From Desulfuromonadaceae bacterium UBA2294 (GTDB taxonomy: Bacteria; Desulfobacterota; Desulfuromonadia; Desulfuromonadales; UBA2294): a stretch of 15,492 bases of DNA. The translations under genes were made by a program, and so were the position numbers. Shown here one piece after another: positions 1 through 7,061 of this stretch. Positions within the stretch are counted from its first letter, which is position 1; each line of letters opens with the position of its first letter. Under the pieces are notes generated by a model, which saw nothing but the letters and a program-made list of their open reading frames with translations, searched no databases and had not been told where the DNA came from. The stretch spans positions 1 through 15,492 of the forward strand of contig DDWE01000012.1 of NCBI GenBank assembly GCA_002345625.1, read 5' to 3'.

Positions 1-530
1 TGATCAACGCCGACTATATTATCGGCTTCCCACTCGGCTATCGAAATGGGGCCTGGTCTGGCCGGATGCGTCTCTTTCACCAGTCATCTCACCTGGGGGA
101 CGAATTCCTGCTGCTGCCCCAGAGTCCTGAACTGAACGAGCCGCGCATCAACCTGAGCTTTGAGACCGTTGAACTGCTCGCCGGCTGGGAATGGGAGGGT
201 CTCCGCCTCACCGGCGGGCCGTCCTATATTGTCCATACCTCAACTCCTCTCAAGCGCTACAGTGCGCAGGCGGGGATCGATTATCTCCTCACCAAGCCCG
301 TTATCACGTCAACGGTTTACCCCTTTGCCAGTGTTCTCTGGCATTCCTGGCAAGAGACCGGGTGGGGGACAGATATAACCGTCAAGGCCGGTGTCAACAT
401 TCGCAGTCCTTATGCCGAGAAACGCTCAATTCAGATTTTTGGTGAGTACTATCACGGCAACTTGCCTTTCGGACAGTTCTACGCCTTGCGCGCCGAGTAT
501 TTTGGCGGTGGCATCAATATCTCCTTTTAA
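1..530 (+). CDS. DUF1207 family envelope protein, 3' part only
   Basis: The gene enters from the left edge. The frame is open from base 3 and ends at TAA 528-530, so the last 175 residues are visible and the true start lies outside the window. The stretch just after the first in-window Met, with the words HQSSHLGDEFLL, matches what I know of the DUF1207 family of exported proteins of unknown function. The rest alternates polar and hydrophobic residues (for example YHGNLPFGQFYALRAEYFG), and the chain ends in an aromatic residue (GGGINISF). Both are typical of an outer-membrane beta barrel. The neighbour on the other strand, msrA, is convergent and its stop is only 36 bases away. I see no hairpin terminator in that gap. 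The family call is fairly firm; the barrel topology is inferred, and no activity can be assigned. Confidence 0.75.
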   Translation, partial: INADYIIGFPLGYRNGAWSGRMRLFHQSSHLGDEFLLLPQSPELNEPRINLSFETVELLAGWEWEGLRLTGGPSYIVHTSTPLKRYSAQAGIDYLLTKPVITSTVYPFASVLWHSWQETGWGTDITVKAGVNIRSPYAEKRSIQIFGEYYHGNLPFGQFYALRAEYFGGGINISF

Positions 531-566
531 AGCAGTCAAAAGGGCAAAGCCTGCCGATCCCTTGGC

Positions 567-1157
567 TCAATGACTGGCCTTGTCCCCCCAGATATACTTC
601 AGCCGCTTATCCCGGCCGCAACTCCAGCGGTAGGAGTTGTAGCGAATGGGGTTGTTCTTGTAATAGTCCTGATGGTAGCTCTCCTCTCCGGTGATCGGAT
701 AGAAGGTTGAGGCATCGAGGATCGGAGTGACCACCTTTTCGTTTGGAAACTGCGCAGCGATACGTTGTTTCGAGGCTTCGGCGATTTTTCGTTCCGATTC
801 GTTGGCGACAAAGATGGCCGCCAGGTAGCTGTGACCACGATCACAGAACTGTCCGCCGTCGTCGAAGGGGTCGATATTCACCCAGTAGTGGTCGAGCAGC
901 TGCTGGTAGGTGATTCTGGCCGGGTCGTAGGTGATCTCGACCGACTCGTAGTGGCCGGTGTGGTCGCCGTTGTAGGTGGGGTTTTTGAGCGTGCCTCCGG
1001 TGAAGCCGGAGACCACATCGGTGACTCCGGGGATCTTTTCAAAGTCGGACTCCATGCACCAGAAGCAGCCCCCTGCCAGCACCGTCTTATCGGCCAGAGC
1101 CGGTCCGGCGACGAGCAGCAGGGCAGTGATCAGGATCATTATCCGTGAGCAGTTCAT
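567..1157 (-). CDS. msrA: Exported peptide methionine sulfoxide reductase MsrA
   Basis: This 196-residue protein reduces the S-epimer of methionine sulfoxide in proteins. The family signature GGCFWCMES is at residues 29-37, with catalytic Cys31. A conserved GHYESVEITYDP block (68-79) and GGQFCDRGHSYLAAIF (101-116) follow, and Cys180 in the tail (RWSCGRDKRLKYIWG) is the likely resolving cysteine. The start at 1157 was chosen because AGGAG lies about 6 bases upstream and because a clean Sec signal peptide follows (hydrophobic 7-19, ALA cleavage near residue 22). An in-frame Met 31 codons earlier would bury that signal. Export means it repairs periplasmic proteins and needs an envelope reductant. 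No MsrB domain is fused, and none lies next to it. A GC-rich hairpin with a T-run sits in its leader (see 1181-1208). Family identity is near certain. Confidence 0.95.
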   Translation of the reverse strand: MNCSRIMILITALLLVAGPALADKTVLAGGCFWCMESDFEKIPGVTDVVSGFTGGTLKNPTYNGDHTGHYESVEITYDPARITYQQLLDHYWVNIDPFDDGGQFCDRGHSYLAAIFVANESERKIAEASKQRIAAQFPNEKVVTPILDASTFYPITGEESYHQDYYKNNPIRYNSYRWSCGRDKRLKYIWGDKASH

Positions 1158-1180
1158 AAGGGCTCCTGTTGTTCTTGAAA

Positions 1181-1208
1181 AAGTTATGCCGGCCATCAAA
1201 GGCCGGCA
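1181..1208 (-). terminator. GC-rich hairpin plus T-run upstream of msrA (terminator or attenuator)
   Basis: TGCCGGCC at 1187-1194 pairs perfectly with GGCCGGCA at 1201-1208 across a six-base loop. Read on the minus strand, the stem is followed by TAACTTTTTC, which has the shape of a Rho-independent terminator. It lies about 30-50 bases before the msrA start and about 170 bases after the end of the DUF4105 gene. It could end the upstream DUF3015-DUF4105 transcript. However, there is too little room after it for a full msrA promoter, so a conditional attenuator in the msrA leader is also possible. Confidence 0.55.
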
Positions 1209-1319
1209 CCCGCTCCACCTGCGGCGGATGCACTTAATAAACCTTACCATACGGTGGCTGCAGGTGTCGGATGGTCATTGTAAAACGAAAGCAGGGTGAG
1301 GGGAGGGCGAGTGGAAGGT

Positions 1320-1339
1320 GTAAAATATGTTGATTTTAC
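1320..1339. repeat. AT-rich 7-6-7 inverted repeat
   Basis: GTAAAAT (1320-1326) and ATTTTAC (1333-1339) form a perfect inverted repeat around a six-base centre. It sits between the stop of the DUF4105 gene and the msrA leader hairpin. The spacing and AT-rich arms would suit a regulator binding site, but no regulator gene is nearby and no matching promoter boxes are clear. The role is unknown. Confidence 0.35.
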
Positions 1340-1376
1340 GTGTGCCGGCAGTTGAGCCTCACGGCAGCTGGCGCTG

Positions 1377-3275
1377 TTACCAATAAACACTTAATCCGAT
1401 TCTGGCAACCCTTTCAATCTGGCCCCATTTGCGGTTTCCGGAGACGTCAAGATTGAGGGACAGGTTGTTGGTCAAGGCGATGTTTTCTTCTGCCGCAACT
1501 TCGTAGTTTTGTTCAAAGTTGGCGGCAACATCAGAAAACCAGGCCAGGCGCAATTGAGCCTGACTTCTGCCTCCGGATGATTGATAAATCAATCCCGTGC
1601 TTGCTCCCGCCTCTGCCAGAAATTTCTTCGCTCCTCCGACCCGGGCCTCGCCGAGCAGATACCAGAGAAGCTGACGCGAGCCAAAAGACCAGCCCCCGCC
1701 CGGATTGACTTCGAAGGTAAGCTCTCGTCCATCCTGCTTTGTTGTGACCCGTCGCAAACCGGTGTAGATCTTCCAGGAGGTCACCGGGAAAAACAGGTTG
1801 CGCGGTGCGACCGAAAAAATATTGACGATATCGAAACGCTCCAGCCTGACCCGTTTGTCGGCATAGAACCGGACCAGGGTATGTAGATACTCGATCTGCG
1901 CTCCGGAAGGGTAGCCGTTGGCAGGGTCACGCAGATGATGATGTCCTGGACGGAAAGAGAGGTCGATAAAAGAGTCGTCATCGTCTATCCCGGTGTAGAG
2001 ACTCAAGCGAGATGAGCGGTGTCCCTGTTCGGGCGGTGACGCTACAAAAACCGGTTCATCGCTCACACCTAACTTGCTCCGCTTGGACAGCAGCGCGACA
2101 TACCGCTTTTTATAATCCTCCTTTTCCAGTTCCTGCTTCAGATAGCGATAGTCGAGATCCTCAATCGCCAGATCAAACAGATCCTTCGGATCATCAGTCA
2201 GCTGCGCTGATTCGAGATCCCCGGCCTGTTCCGGCGTGTGCGAAAGTTTGAAAGCGTATTCTTCTCCCGGACCGGAGATGCGCGACATCAGCCGCTCCAT
2301 CCGTCGGGCTTTAGACGGTCGGTAGGTCGCCTCTGCAATCAGCCCGGCCTGCTCGACCTGGCGAATGGTGTCGATCGGCAGAACCCAGGTCTTGCCCTGT
2401 TCCGCCAGTTGAACGCCCGGCCGAGCAACTTCGAAAAGGTAGAGAAGATTGAAGCTGCAATTCTCACTGAAAAAGTAATAGTCGGCGTAATGGTCATTCA
2501 TCTCCCAGACATGATCGACCAGTCTGCGCGTCTCTTCAGGCGTGAGATTGAGTCGATACTCCCAGATGTCCCGACTCTCCAGATCGCCATATTCCCGGAC
2601 CTTGGTGTAGTAAGGGAGAATCGAGTAACGCCCCTGATAGAAGCCGAACAGCCCTTTAAACGCATAGGTGAAGCCGTTGGTCTCATTCGTCTGCGCGGAG
2701 TAATTCACGGAGTAGGTCAAAAGCTTGCTTTGATATTCACCATAGATATTCAGGAGTGTATGTCCGAACATTGATGACGGGCTGTTGATATGTGGGCCGG
2801 GGAAGACCAATTCTGCTGAGGAGGGAGCGACCTTTTTTATCAGGTCGTTGTACTCGGTGCATTCCGGTTGCGGGAGTTGTTCAACCGGAATGGAGAGTTC
2901 TTCTTTAAGCCACGCGACCCTTGCAGGATAACGGCACAGGGTATGTTTGTCTCCCTGATCAGCATCGTCGAACATTGACTTGATCGTCATGTCGAGTTCA
3001 GCTTGCGGATCTGCCTTTCCATTGAGACTAATAAAAAAGGTGGGGTCGTCGATCAGGCTTTCACGAGTGATCATTCCTTTGAAATAATGCCCCAACGAGT
3101 TCCAGTAGGGGGCTTGCGCCAGATTCCTGGCGTGTGCCTGTTCAATATAGCCGTCAAATGGTTCTGCCTGCGCACTGGAAAAACTGAGCAGAAAGACCAA
3201 TATGAAAAAAACCGGATGCAGCGTAACGCTGCATCCGGAGTGATGTGTGTGGTTCATTGAACGCTGGCGTAACAT
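1377..3275 (-). CDS. DUF4105 (Lnb N-terminal periplasmic domain) protein with probable C-terminal barrel
   Basis: This is a 632-residue exported protein. After a signal peptide (hydrophobic 21-33, likely cut after AQA at 35-37) comes the DUF4105 core. Hallmarks are PGPHINSPSSMFGHTLLNI (159-177, His172) and FFSENCSFNLLYLFE (268-282, Cys273). This Pfam family is now named for the N-terminal periplasmic domain of Lnb, a lipoprotein N-acyltransferase of Bacteroides; the invariant His and Cys would fit a thiol-based mechanism. Lnb itself continues into transmembrane helices, whereas here the last 210 residues alternate like beta strands and end in an aromatic (IGLSVYW), which suggests an outer-membrane barrel. 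Start: the ATG at 3275 overlaps the TAA of the DUF3015 gene by one base, suggesting translational coupling. An ATG at 3257 is the alternative. Neither has a strong ribosome site. Acyltransferase activity is not established for this member. Confidence 0.8.
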   Translation of the reverse strand: MLRQRSMNHTHHSGCSVTLHPVFFILVFLLSFSSAQAEPFDGYIEQAHARNLAQAPYWNSLGHYFKGMITRESLIDDPTFFISLNGKADPQAELDMTIKSMFDDADQGDKHTLCRYPARVAWLKEELSIPVEQLPQPECTEYNDLIKKVAPSSAELVFPGPHINSPSSMFGHTLLNIYGEYQSKLLTYSVNYSAQTNETNGFTYAFKGLFGFYQGRYSILPYYTKVREYGDLESRDIWEYRLNLTPEETRRLVDHVWEMNDHYADYYFFSENCSFNLLYLFEVARPGVQLAEQGKTWVLPIDTIRQVEQAGLIAEATYRPSKARRMERLMSRISGPGEEYAFKLSHTPEQAGDLESAQLTDDPKDLFDLAIEDLDYRYLKQELEKEDYKKRYVALLSKRSKLGVSDEPVFVASPPEQGHRSSRLSLYTGIDDDDSFIDLSFRPGHHHLRDPANGYPSGAQIEYLHTLVRFYADKRVRLERFDIVNIFSVAPRNLFFPVTSWKIYTGLRRVTTKQDGRELTFEVNPGGGWSFGSRQLLWYLLGEARVGGAKKFLAEAGASTGLIYQSSGGRSQAQLRLAWFSDVAANFEQNYEVAAEENIALTNNLSLNLDVSGNRKWGQIERVARIGLSVYW

Positions 3276-3742
3276 TAAATCAGGGCTGCAATCCGATCAA
3301 GAACGGTTGCCGAGGTCTCGTTACCAGTCACAAAAATGTGGTCAAAGTTGCTTTGAAGGTTGGCGGCAAAGAGCTCTTTCTGGTCGGCCGGGATCTCCAG
3401 CAGTTCGGCAAGGGTATCAAGGGACTCGCCTTGCCCTTTGGAGATATCGAGGGCGAGCGTATCAAGGTTGGCGCCGGAGAACTCCTTCAGCCTCTCACTA
3501 ACCGCAACTTTTGCCGGCTGGTCACAGCCGAGTGTGCCGGTGCTGATGCCAAAAGTCTGGGTGCCTGATGACCCGTTAGTCGTGGCCTGAAATACCTGAA
3601 ACAGGACCGAGTCATCTGCTTTATCTTCCCATATGACGGTCCCGAGTCCGCAACCGGTATTTCTAGCAGCTTGGCCTGCAAAAGCAGAAGGGGCTGCAAT
3701 CAGCACAATAGCCAGCAGGGTAAACGCAGTTTTTTTAAACAT
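3275..3742 (-). CDS. DUF3015 family exported protein
   Basis: This is a 155-residue protein with a Sec signal peptide (MFKK, then hydrophobic 6-18, AFA cleavage site at 20-22). The start is well supported: AAAAGGAGT lies 6-7 bases before the ATG at 3742. The mature N-terminus, NTGCGLGTVIW (28-38), and the later NGSSGTQTFGISTGTLGC (56-73) are the family's recognisable words. Two cysteines (31 and 73) may form a disulfide in the periplasm. The C-terminal half is helical and Leu/Asp-rich. The function of the family is unknown. It is the first gene of a two-gene unit with the DUF4105 protein, which begins on the last base of its stop codon; from memory this pairing recurs in other proteobacteria. 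A good promoter lies 50-80 bases upstream. Confidence 0.88.
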   Translation of the reverse strand: MFKKTAFTLLAIVLIAAPSAFAGQAARNTGCGLGTVIWEDKADDSVLFQVFQATTNGSSGTQTFGISTGTLGCDQPAKVAVSERLKEFSGANLDTLALDISKGQGESLDTLAELLEIPADQKELFAANLQSNFDHIFVTGNETSATVLDRIAALI

Positions 3743-3791
3743 GGCAAACTCCTTTTCAAAGTAATATGGCAAGCAGATCACTTACCTATTC

Positions 3792-3819
3792 ATACTACTG
3801 TCCATCAAATGAAAGTCAA
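3792..3819 (-). promoter_or_regulatory. Sigma70-type promoter for the DUF3015-DUF4105 unit
   Basis: On the minus strand, TTGACT (3819-3814) is followed after 16 bases by TAGTAT (3797-3792), about 50 bases before the DUF3015 start. The -35 box matches consensus at five of six positions and the -10 at four of six. A TATGAA hexamer three bases further on is an alternative -10. Confidence 0.5.
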
Positions 3820-4007
3820 TGCCGACTCAGCTGGTTTTTTAGCCTATGCGATCGTGGGGGCAGGTCGGGTAACCCTGAGTATTTAGTCCGCGCGGAGTTT
3901 CACCATAACCTGACTCCCGTCGACTCTATTATGGAAGATCCCGATCTTGACTTGCATACAGACACACCACCTTTTTCGGTTTTACTGCTGCATGGTGGGT
4001 CTAACTC
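3820..4007. other. Non-coding stretch between divergent genes
   Basis: The divergent gap between the DUF3015 and DUF4350-like genes is 332 bases. Each end holds a promoter. The middle shows no credible gene: the short frames there lack ribosome sites and cross many rare codons. The only structure I noticed is a ten-base perfect palindrome, TCCGCGCGGA, at 3887-3896, which might be an operator or may be chance. Confidence 0.4.
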
Positions 4008-4036
4008 TTGACATTAATACGACTTCGGTTGAGAAT
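4008..4036 (+). promoter_or_regulatory. Sigma70-type promoter for the DUF4350-like gene
   Basis: A perfect -35 box, TTGACA (4008-4013), is followed by a 17-base spacer and GAGAAT (4031-4036), a weak -10 with four of six matches. This would place the transcript start near 4043, about 30 bases before the ATG at 4075. Confidence 0.45.
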
Positions 4037-4074
4037 GTTGACCAATTTGGTAACTATCTGTGAGGGCTATTGCG

Positions 4075-4839
4075 ATGCGTCATGTTTTGTTGGTTGTGCT
4101 CTTTCTGCTTGTCCCGTTTCTAAAGTCCGGTCTCGCTGCCCCGACCCTGCTCTTCGATCAGGGTCACGGGCAGACCTTTACCATCGAAAAAGCCGGCGAG
4201 TTGCAACTCGGTCAGTTGGCGACGCAGTTGCGGGCCGATGGCTGGCAGGTTGCCTCTACGGCCAGCGCGTTGACTCCAGAGGCGCTGGCCGGCCTCGATG
4301 CTCTGGTGATCTCCGGGCCGTTCAAGCCTTTCACTGCCAAGGAGCTCGCCGCGATCGACACCTTTTTGCAGGATGGTGGTCGGCTGGCGGTCATGCTGCA
4401 CGTTGCACAACCGGCGGCCTCCTTGCTCAACCAGCTCGGTGTCGTCCATGCCAACGGCGTTGTCCGCGAAGGCGATCAAAGACTGGTGATCAATGACGAT
4501 CCGTTCAGCTTCAGGGTCAGCCACTTGCAGCCGCACCCACTCACCAACGGGTTGACCTCGTTCGCCCTTTATGGCGCCTGGCCGCTGTTGCCGGAAGGGG
4601 CCAACAGCCGATCGATCGCCGATACCAGTCTGGGCGCCTGGGTCGATCTTGATGGCAATAATGTCTTCTCACAGGGTGATGCGATGCAGGAACTGAGCGT
4701 GCTGGTGGTCGGGCAGGTGGGGAAGGGTGAATGGGCTGTCTTTGGGGACGACGCAATGTTTCAGAATAAGTTTCTGCAGGGGGAGAATATCAAGCTGGCG
4801 GCGAACCTGAGCCGCTGGTTGCGGTCTGCTGTGGATTGA
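4075..4839 (+). CDS. Secreted DUF4350-like protein
   Basis: This is a 254-residue protein with a signal peptide (hydrophobic 4-15, likely cut after GLAA near 22). The mature N-terminus, PTLLFDQGHGQTFTI (23-37), and the following pattern of a helix, a beta strand (LDALVISGPFKPF) and DGGRLAVMLHV (100-110) fit the DUF4350 or GldG-like domain, which has a class I glutamine-amidotransferase-type fold without an obvious catalytic Cys triad. The C-terminal part has VVGQVGKGEWAVFGDDAMFQNKF (211-233), a common feature of this group. The start was set at the ATG at 4075 because GAGGG (4062-4066) stands eight bases before it; a GTG at 4060 in the same frame is less likely. The gene stands alone on its strand, with a convergent repeat element and rluA-type gene downstream. 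The domain call is moderate. A role in binding a periplasmic ligand is only a guess. Confidence 0.7.
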   Translation: MRHVLLVVLFLLVPFLKSGLAAPTLLFDQGHGQTFTIEKAGELQLGQLATQLRADGWQVASTASALTPEALAGLDALVISGPFKPFTAKELAAIDTFLQDGGRLAVMLHVAQPAASLLNQLGVVHANGVVREGDQRLVINDDPFSFRVSHLQPHPLTNGLTSFALYGAWPLLPEGANSRSIADTSLGAWVDLDGNNVFSQGDAMQELSVLVVGQVGKGEWAVFGDDAMFQNKFLQGENIKLAANLSRWLRSAVD

Positions 4840-4881
4840 TCGGCCGCACCTTTTCAAAAATATTGGAATCTTGGATCTTTT

Positions 4882-4987
4882 AACAGGGATGGACAGGATA
4901 TGCAGGATGACAACATTGAGTACCAATTATTGTTAACCAGTACCTGCCACTTTTGACCTTATCCTGCCCATCCTGCTCATCCCTGTA
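4882..4987. repeat. Imperfect inverted-repeat element of the ACAGGGAT type
   Basis: The left arm (4882-4908) and right arm (4961-4987) pair in 22 of 27 positions around a 52-base centre. Each arm is itself built from short repeats of the ACAGGAT kind. I associate similar units with intergenic regions of Geobacter/Desulfuromonas-type genomes. It fills the gap between two convergent genes, so it could also act as a two-way terminator, although no T-run follows either arm. Confidence 0.75.
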
Positions 4988-5003
4988 AATCTGCAGTTCG
5001 TAT

Positions 5004-5957
5004 TTAACCTTCATCCTGTTTGCCGCACTGCTCGATGAACTGCTCAATGTCTGACGCCAGCGGTGCGTTCAGGGTTACCGATGTCTGTTTGACCGGATGT
5101 TTGAACTGCAGCTGATCACTGTGCAGCGCCTGGCGCTGGAGGCTGCCGTCGGGCGGTGGCGGATTGTGGCGATGTGCAAGGTAGTCGGCGTCGTTCATCC
5201 TGTAGAGGGCATCGCCGGCAATCGGGTGGCCGATGGCGGCGAGGTGGACGCGCAGCTGGTGAGTGCGTCCGGTTTCCGGGGTGAGCGAGAGCAGGGTGAA
5301 GTCGTTGCCAAGCGGGCGGACGATACGGTAGCGGGTGACGGCCGCTTTGCCCTGCTCACGGTCGATGGCAAAGCGTGGCACCAGGGCCTCCTTGGCCGGG
5401 CCGATGGGCAGATCAATGATCCCCTCGGCGGGGACGGGCCGGCCGCTCACCACGGCGAGGTAGTGCTTGATCACCGTGCCGTCCCTAAACTGCTGCATCA
5501 CCGTACTGAGAACCGTCTTGTCCTTGGCCAGCAACACCAGCCCCGAGGTGTCGGCGTCGAGACGGTTGACCAGATCGACGCCCGGATAGGGCGGCTGGTG
5601 GACGTGGCGCAGGTGGTAGACCAGGTTGGCATTGACGAATTTGCCGCCGCTGTGCACCCGCAAGCCCGGTGGCTTGTTGATGGCCAGCAACCAGTCGTCC
5701 TCATAGACGATGGCATAGTCGAGATTGACCTCCGGCGCTTCGTGTGCCGGCAATACGCAGCCGATGATATCCCCCCGCTGAACAATCTGTGTTCCGTCAC
5801 TGCACTTGCCCTGACAGGTCACCTGACCGGCATCGATCAGCGACTGCCAGCCGGCGGCCGTCAGGTAGGTAAAGCGCTTCGTCAGGTACTCCAGTACGCT
5901 GGTACCGGCAAAGGCGGCGGGGACTTTTGAGTCGACGTTCATTCGGTTTCTGACCAT
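5004..5957 (-). CDS. RluA-family RNA pseudouridine synthase
   Basis: This is a cytoplasmic enzyme that isomerises uridine to pseudouridine in rRNA or tRNA. It has 317 residues, a normal length for the RluA/RluC/RluD group. An S4-like RNA-binding domain occupies about 20-70 (VLEYLTKRF, then GQVTCQGK and GDIIG). The catalytic domain follows: INKPPGLRVHSGG (93-105), NRLDADTSGLVLLAKD (131-146) with catalytic Asp134, KHYLAVVSG (164-172), and TGRTHQLRVHLAAIGHPIAGD (229-249). The usual HRLD motif reads NRLD here. Two starts are possible, 5957 and 5942 (five codons in), and neither has a clear ribosome site. The target RNA cannot be read from sequence, so no gene symbol is given. The gene is divergent from the methyltransferase, with 67 bases between the starts. 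Confidence 0.92.
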   Translation of the reverse strand: MVRNRMNVDSKVPAAFAGTSVLEYLTKRFTYLTAAGWQSLIDAGQVTCQGKCSDGTQIVQRGDIIGCVLPAHEAPEVNLDYAIVYEDDWLLAINKPPGLRVHSGGKFVNANLVYHLRHVHQPPYPGVDLVNRLDADTSGLVLLAKDKTVLSTVMQQFRDGTVIKHYLAVVSGRPVPAEGIIDLPIGPAKEALVPRFAIDREQGKAAVTRYRIVRPLGNDFTLLSLTPETGRTHQLRVHLAAIGHPIAGDALYRMNDADYLAHRHNPPPPDGSLQRQALHSDQLQFKHPVKQTSVTLNAPLASDIEQFIEQCGKQDEG

Positions 5958-6024
5958 TCAGGCATTATCGGGCAGATCGTTGTCGCCCGGGGCTTAAACT
6001 TTCTCGCTGAAGGTGGTATATATC

Positions 6025-6927
6025 ATGGACCTGCAAAGGATGCAGGAAAAGATATCTGCGAAAGAGTCTGAATTGCATATGCCGACCCTTGTAGCCCCGG
6101 ACAGTTTGGTCAACCAGCCAGCGACACCCTACGACTTCGGCCGCTGCAAGCTCTGCGCACAACCGGCGGCCGCACCGACCTACCGGTTGAAGAAAACGAC
6201 GATTTACGCCTGCGCTGACTGTGGTTTTCACTTCATTGATGCCCTCGACACCCTGCCGGTCGCACCGTTGGCCGCCGCACAGCAGAACCTTGATGCAAAA
6301 GCGATCGCCTATATCGAAAGCCGTCTGGCTGCCAGCGCCGCACAGCAACAGGTTCGACTGCGACAGGTGCAGGAGTGCCTGCCACTTTCCGGGGCGCACT
6401 GCCTCGATCTGGGTGCCGGTGCCGGGCTGTTTGCCAGCTTGCTGGCCGCGGAAGGGGCAACGGTGCAGGGGCTCGAACCGCAACCGGTTTTCTGCGACTT
6501 CGCCCTGCGTAAATTCGGCCTGACCTTTCACCCGGAGACAGTTGATGCCCCCTACTGGCAACAGGACTATGCCGGAGCCTTCGATCTGATCACCCTCTGG
6601 GATGTCCTGGAGCACGTCAACTTCCCGGTTGAGACCTTGTCCCAGGCCGTGCAACTGCTCAAGCCGGGCGGCTACCTGCTGCTCGACACGCCGATCCGCG
6701 ATGCGCTGGTCTACCGTCTCGGTGAGTGGTCTTACCGCTTGAGTCGCGGCCGCAAGCCGTTCATGCTCGAAACGCTCTATTCGCCGCAACCGTTCCGGCA
6801 TAAGCAGATCTTTACCCAGCGACAGCTGCGGCGTCTGGCTGAACAATGTGGCTTGCGCGTGCAGCGACTGGAGTTGCCTCGGTGGTCACCACGCAGCCAG
6901 GTGACGCTGGTGGCGCAAAGAGTCTGA
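6025..6927 (+). CDS. Class I SAM-dependent methyltransferase with N-terminal zinc-ribbon-like motif
   Basis: This is a 300-residue soluble protein. Near the N-terminus, CKLC (41-44) and CADC (63-66) would bind one zinc ion. The Rossmann-type methyltransferase domain follows: motif I CLDLGAGAGLFASLL (126-140), the acidic end of strand two GLEPQP (149-154), FDLITLWDVLEHV (186-198), and LLKPGGYLLLDTP (211-223). A later HKQIFTQRQLRRLAEQCGL (259-277) segment is typical of the UbiG-like/Methyltransf_23 group that modifies small molecules or sugars. The start was set at the ATG at 6025 because AAGGTGG (6010-6016) lies eight bases upstream. A GTG at 6013 and a later ATG at 6079 are possible. Nothing next to it names the substrate, and cell-wall or lipopolysaccharide gene neighbours are absent. 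Confidence 0.85.
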   Translation: MDLQRMQEKISAKESELHMPTLVAPDSLVNQPATPYDFGRCKLCAQPAAAPTYRLKKTTIYACADCGFHFIDALDTLPVAPLAAAQQNLDAKAIAYIESRLAASAAQQQVRLRQVQECLPLSGAHCLDLGAGAGLFASLLAAEGATVQGLEPQPVFCDFALRKFGLTFHPETVDAPYWQQDYAGAFDLITLWDVLEHVNFPVETLSQAVQLLKPGGYLLLDTPIRDALVYRLGEWSYRLSRGRKPFMLETLYSPQPFRHKQIFTQRQLRRLAEQCGLRVQRLELPRWSPRSQVTLVAQRV

Positions 6928-6929
6928 GG

Positions 6930-6974
6930 AAGATGGCTCAAGGGTTCATGGAACGCCTGGTCTGCCGCCATCTT
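6930..6974 (+). terminator. Possible terminator hairpin after the methyltransferase gene
   Basis: AAGATGGC (6930-6937) pairs with GCCATCTT (6967-6974), with a smaller GTTC/GAAC stem inside the loop. It begins two bases after the stop codon. Only TTT follows, so termination strength is doubtful. Confidence 0.3.
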
Positions 6975-7061
6975 TCAGAATCTGCCGTCTCTCATAAGGC
7001 TGGTTGCACTACGCACTCTACTCCTGTCCTGTGCCTTTCCGGAAAAATATAACCAATTCGT

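Noticed and set aside
4882..4987. Possible CRISPR array
   Set aside because: Only two arms in inverted orientation, no regular spacers, and no cas genes in the window.
5097..5930. A 277-codon open frame on the plus strand
   Set aside because: It lies fully opposite the RluA-family gene, has no ribosome site or family motif, and follows from the GC-rich codons of the real gene.
5965..6846. A 293-codon open frame on the minus strand
   Set aside because: It is the reverse of the methyltransferase gene, whose motifs are clear. Its sequence is Gln/Arg/Gly-rich without domain signal.
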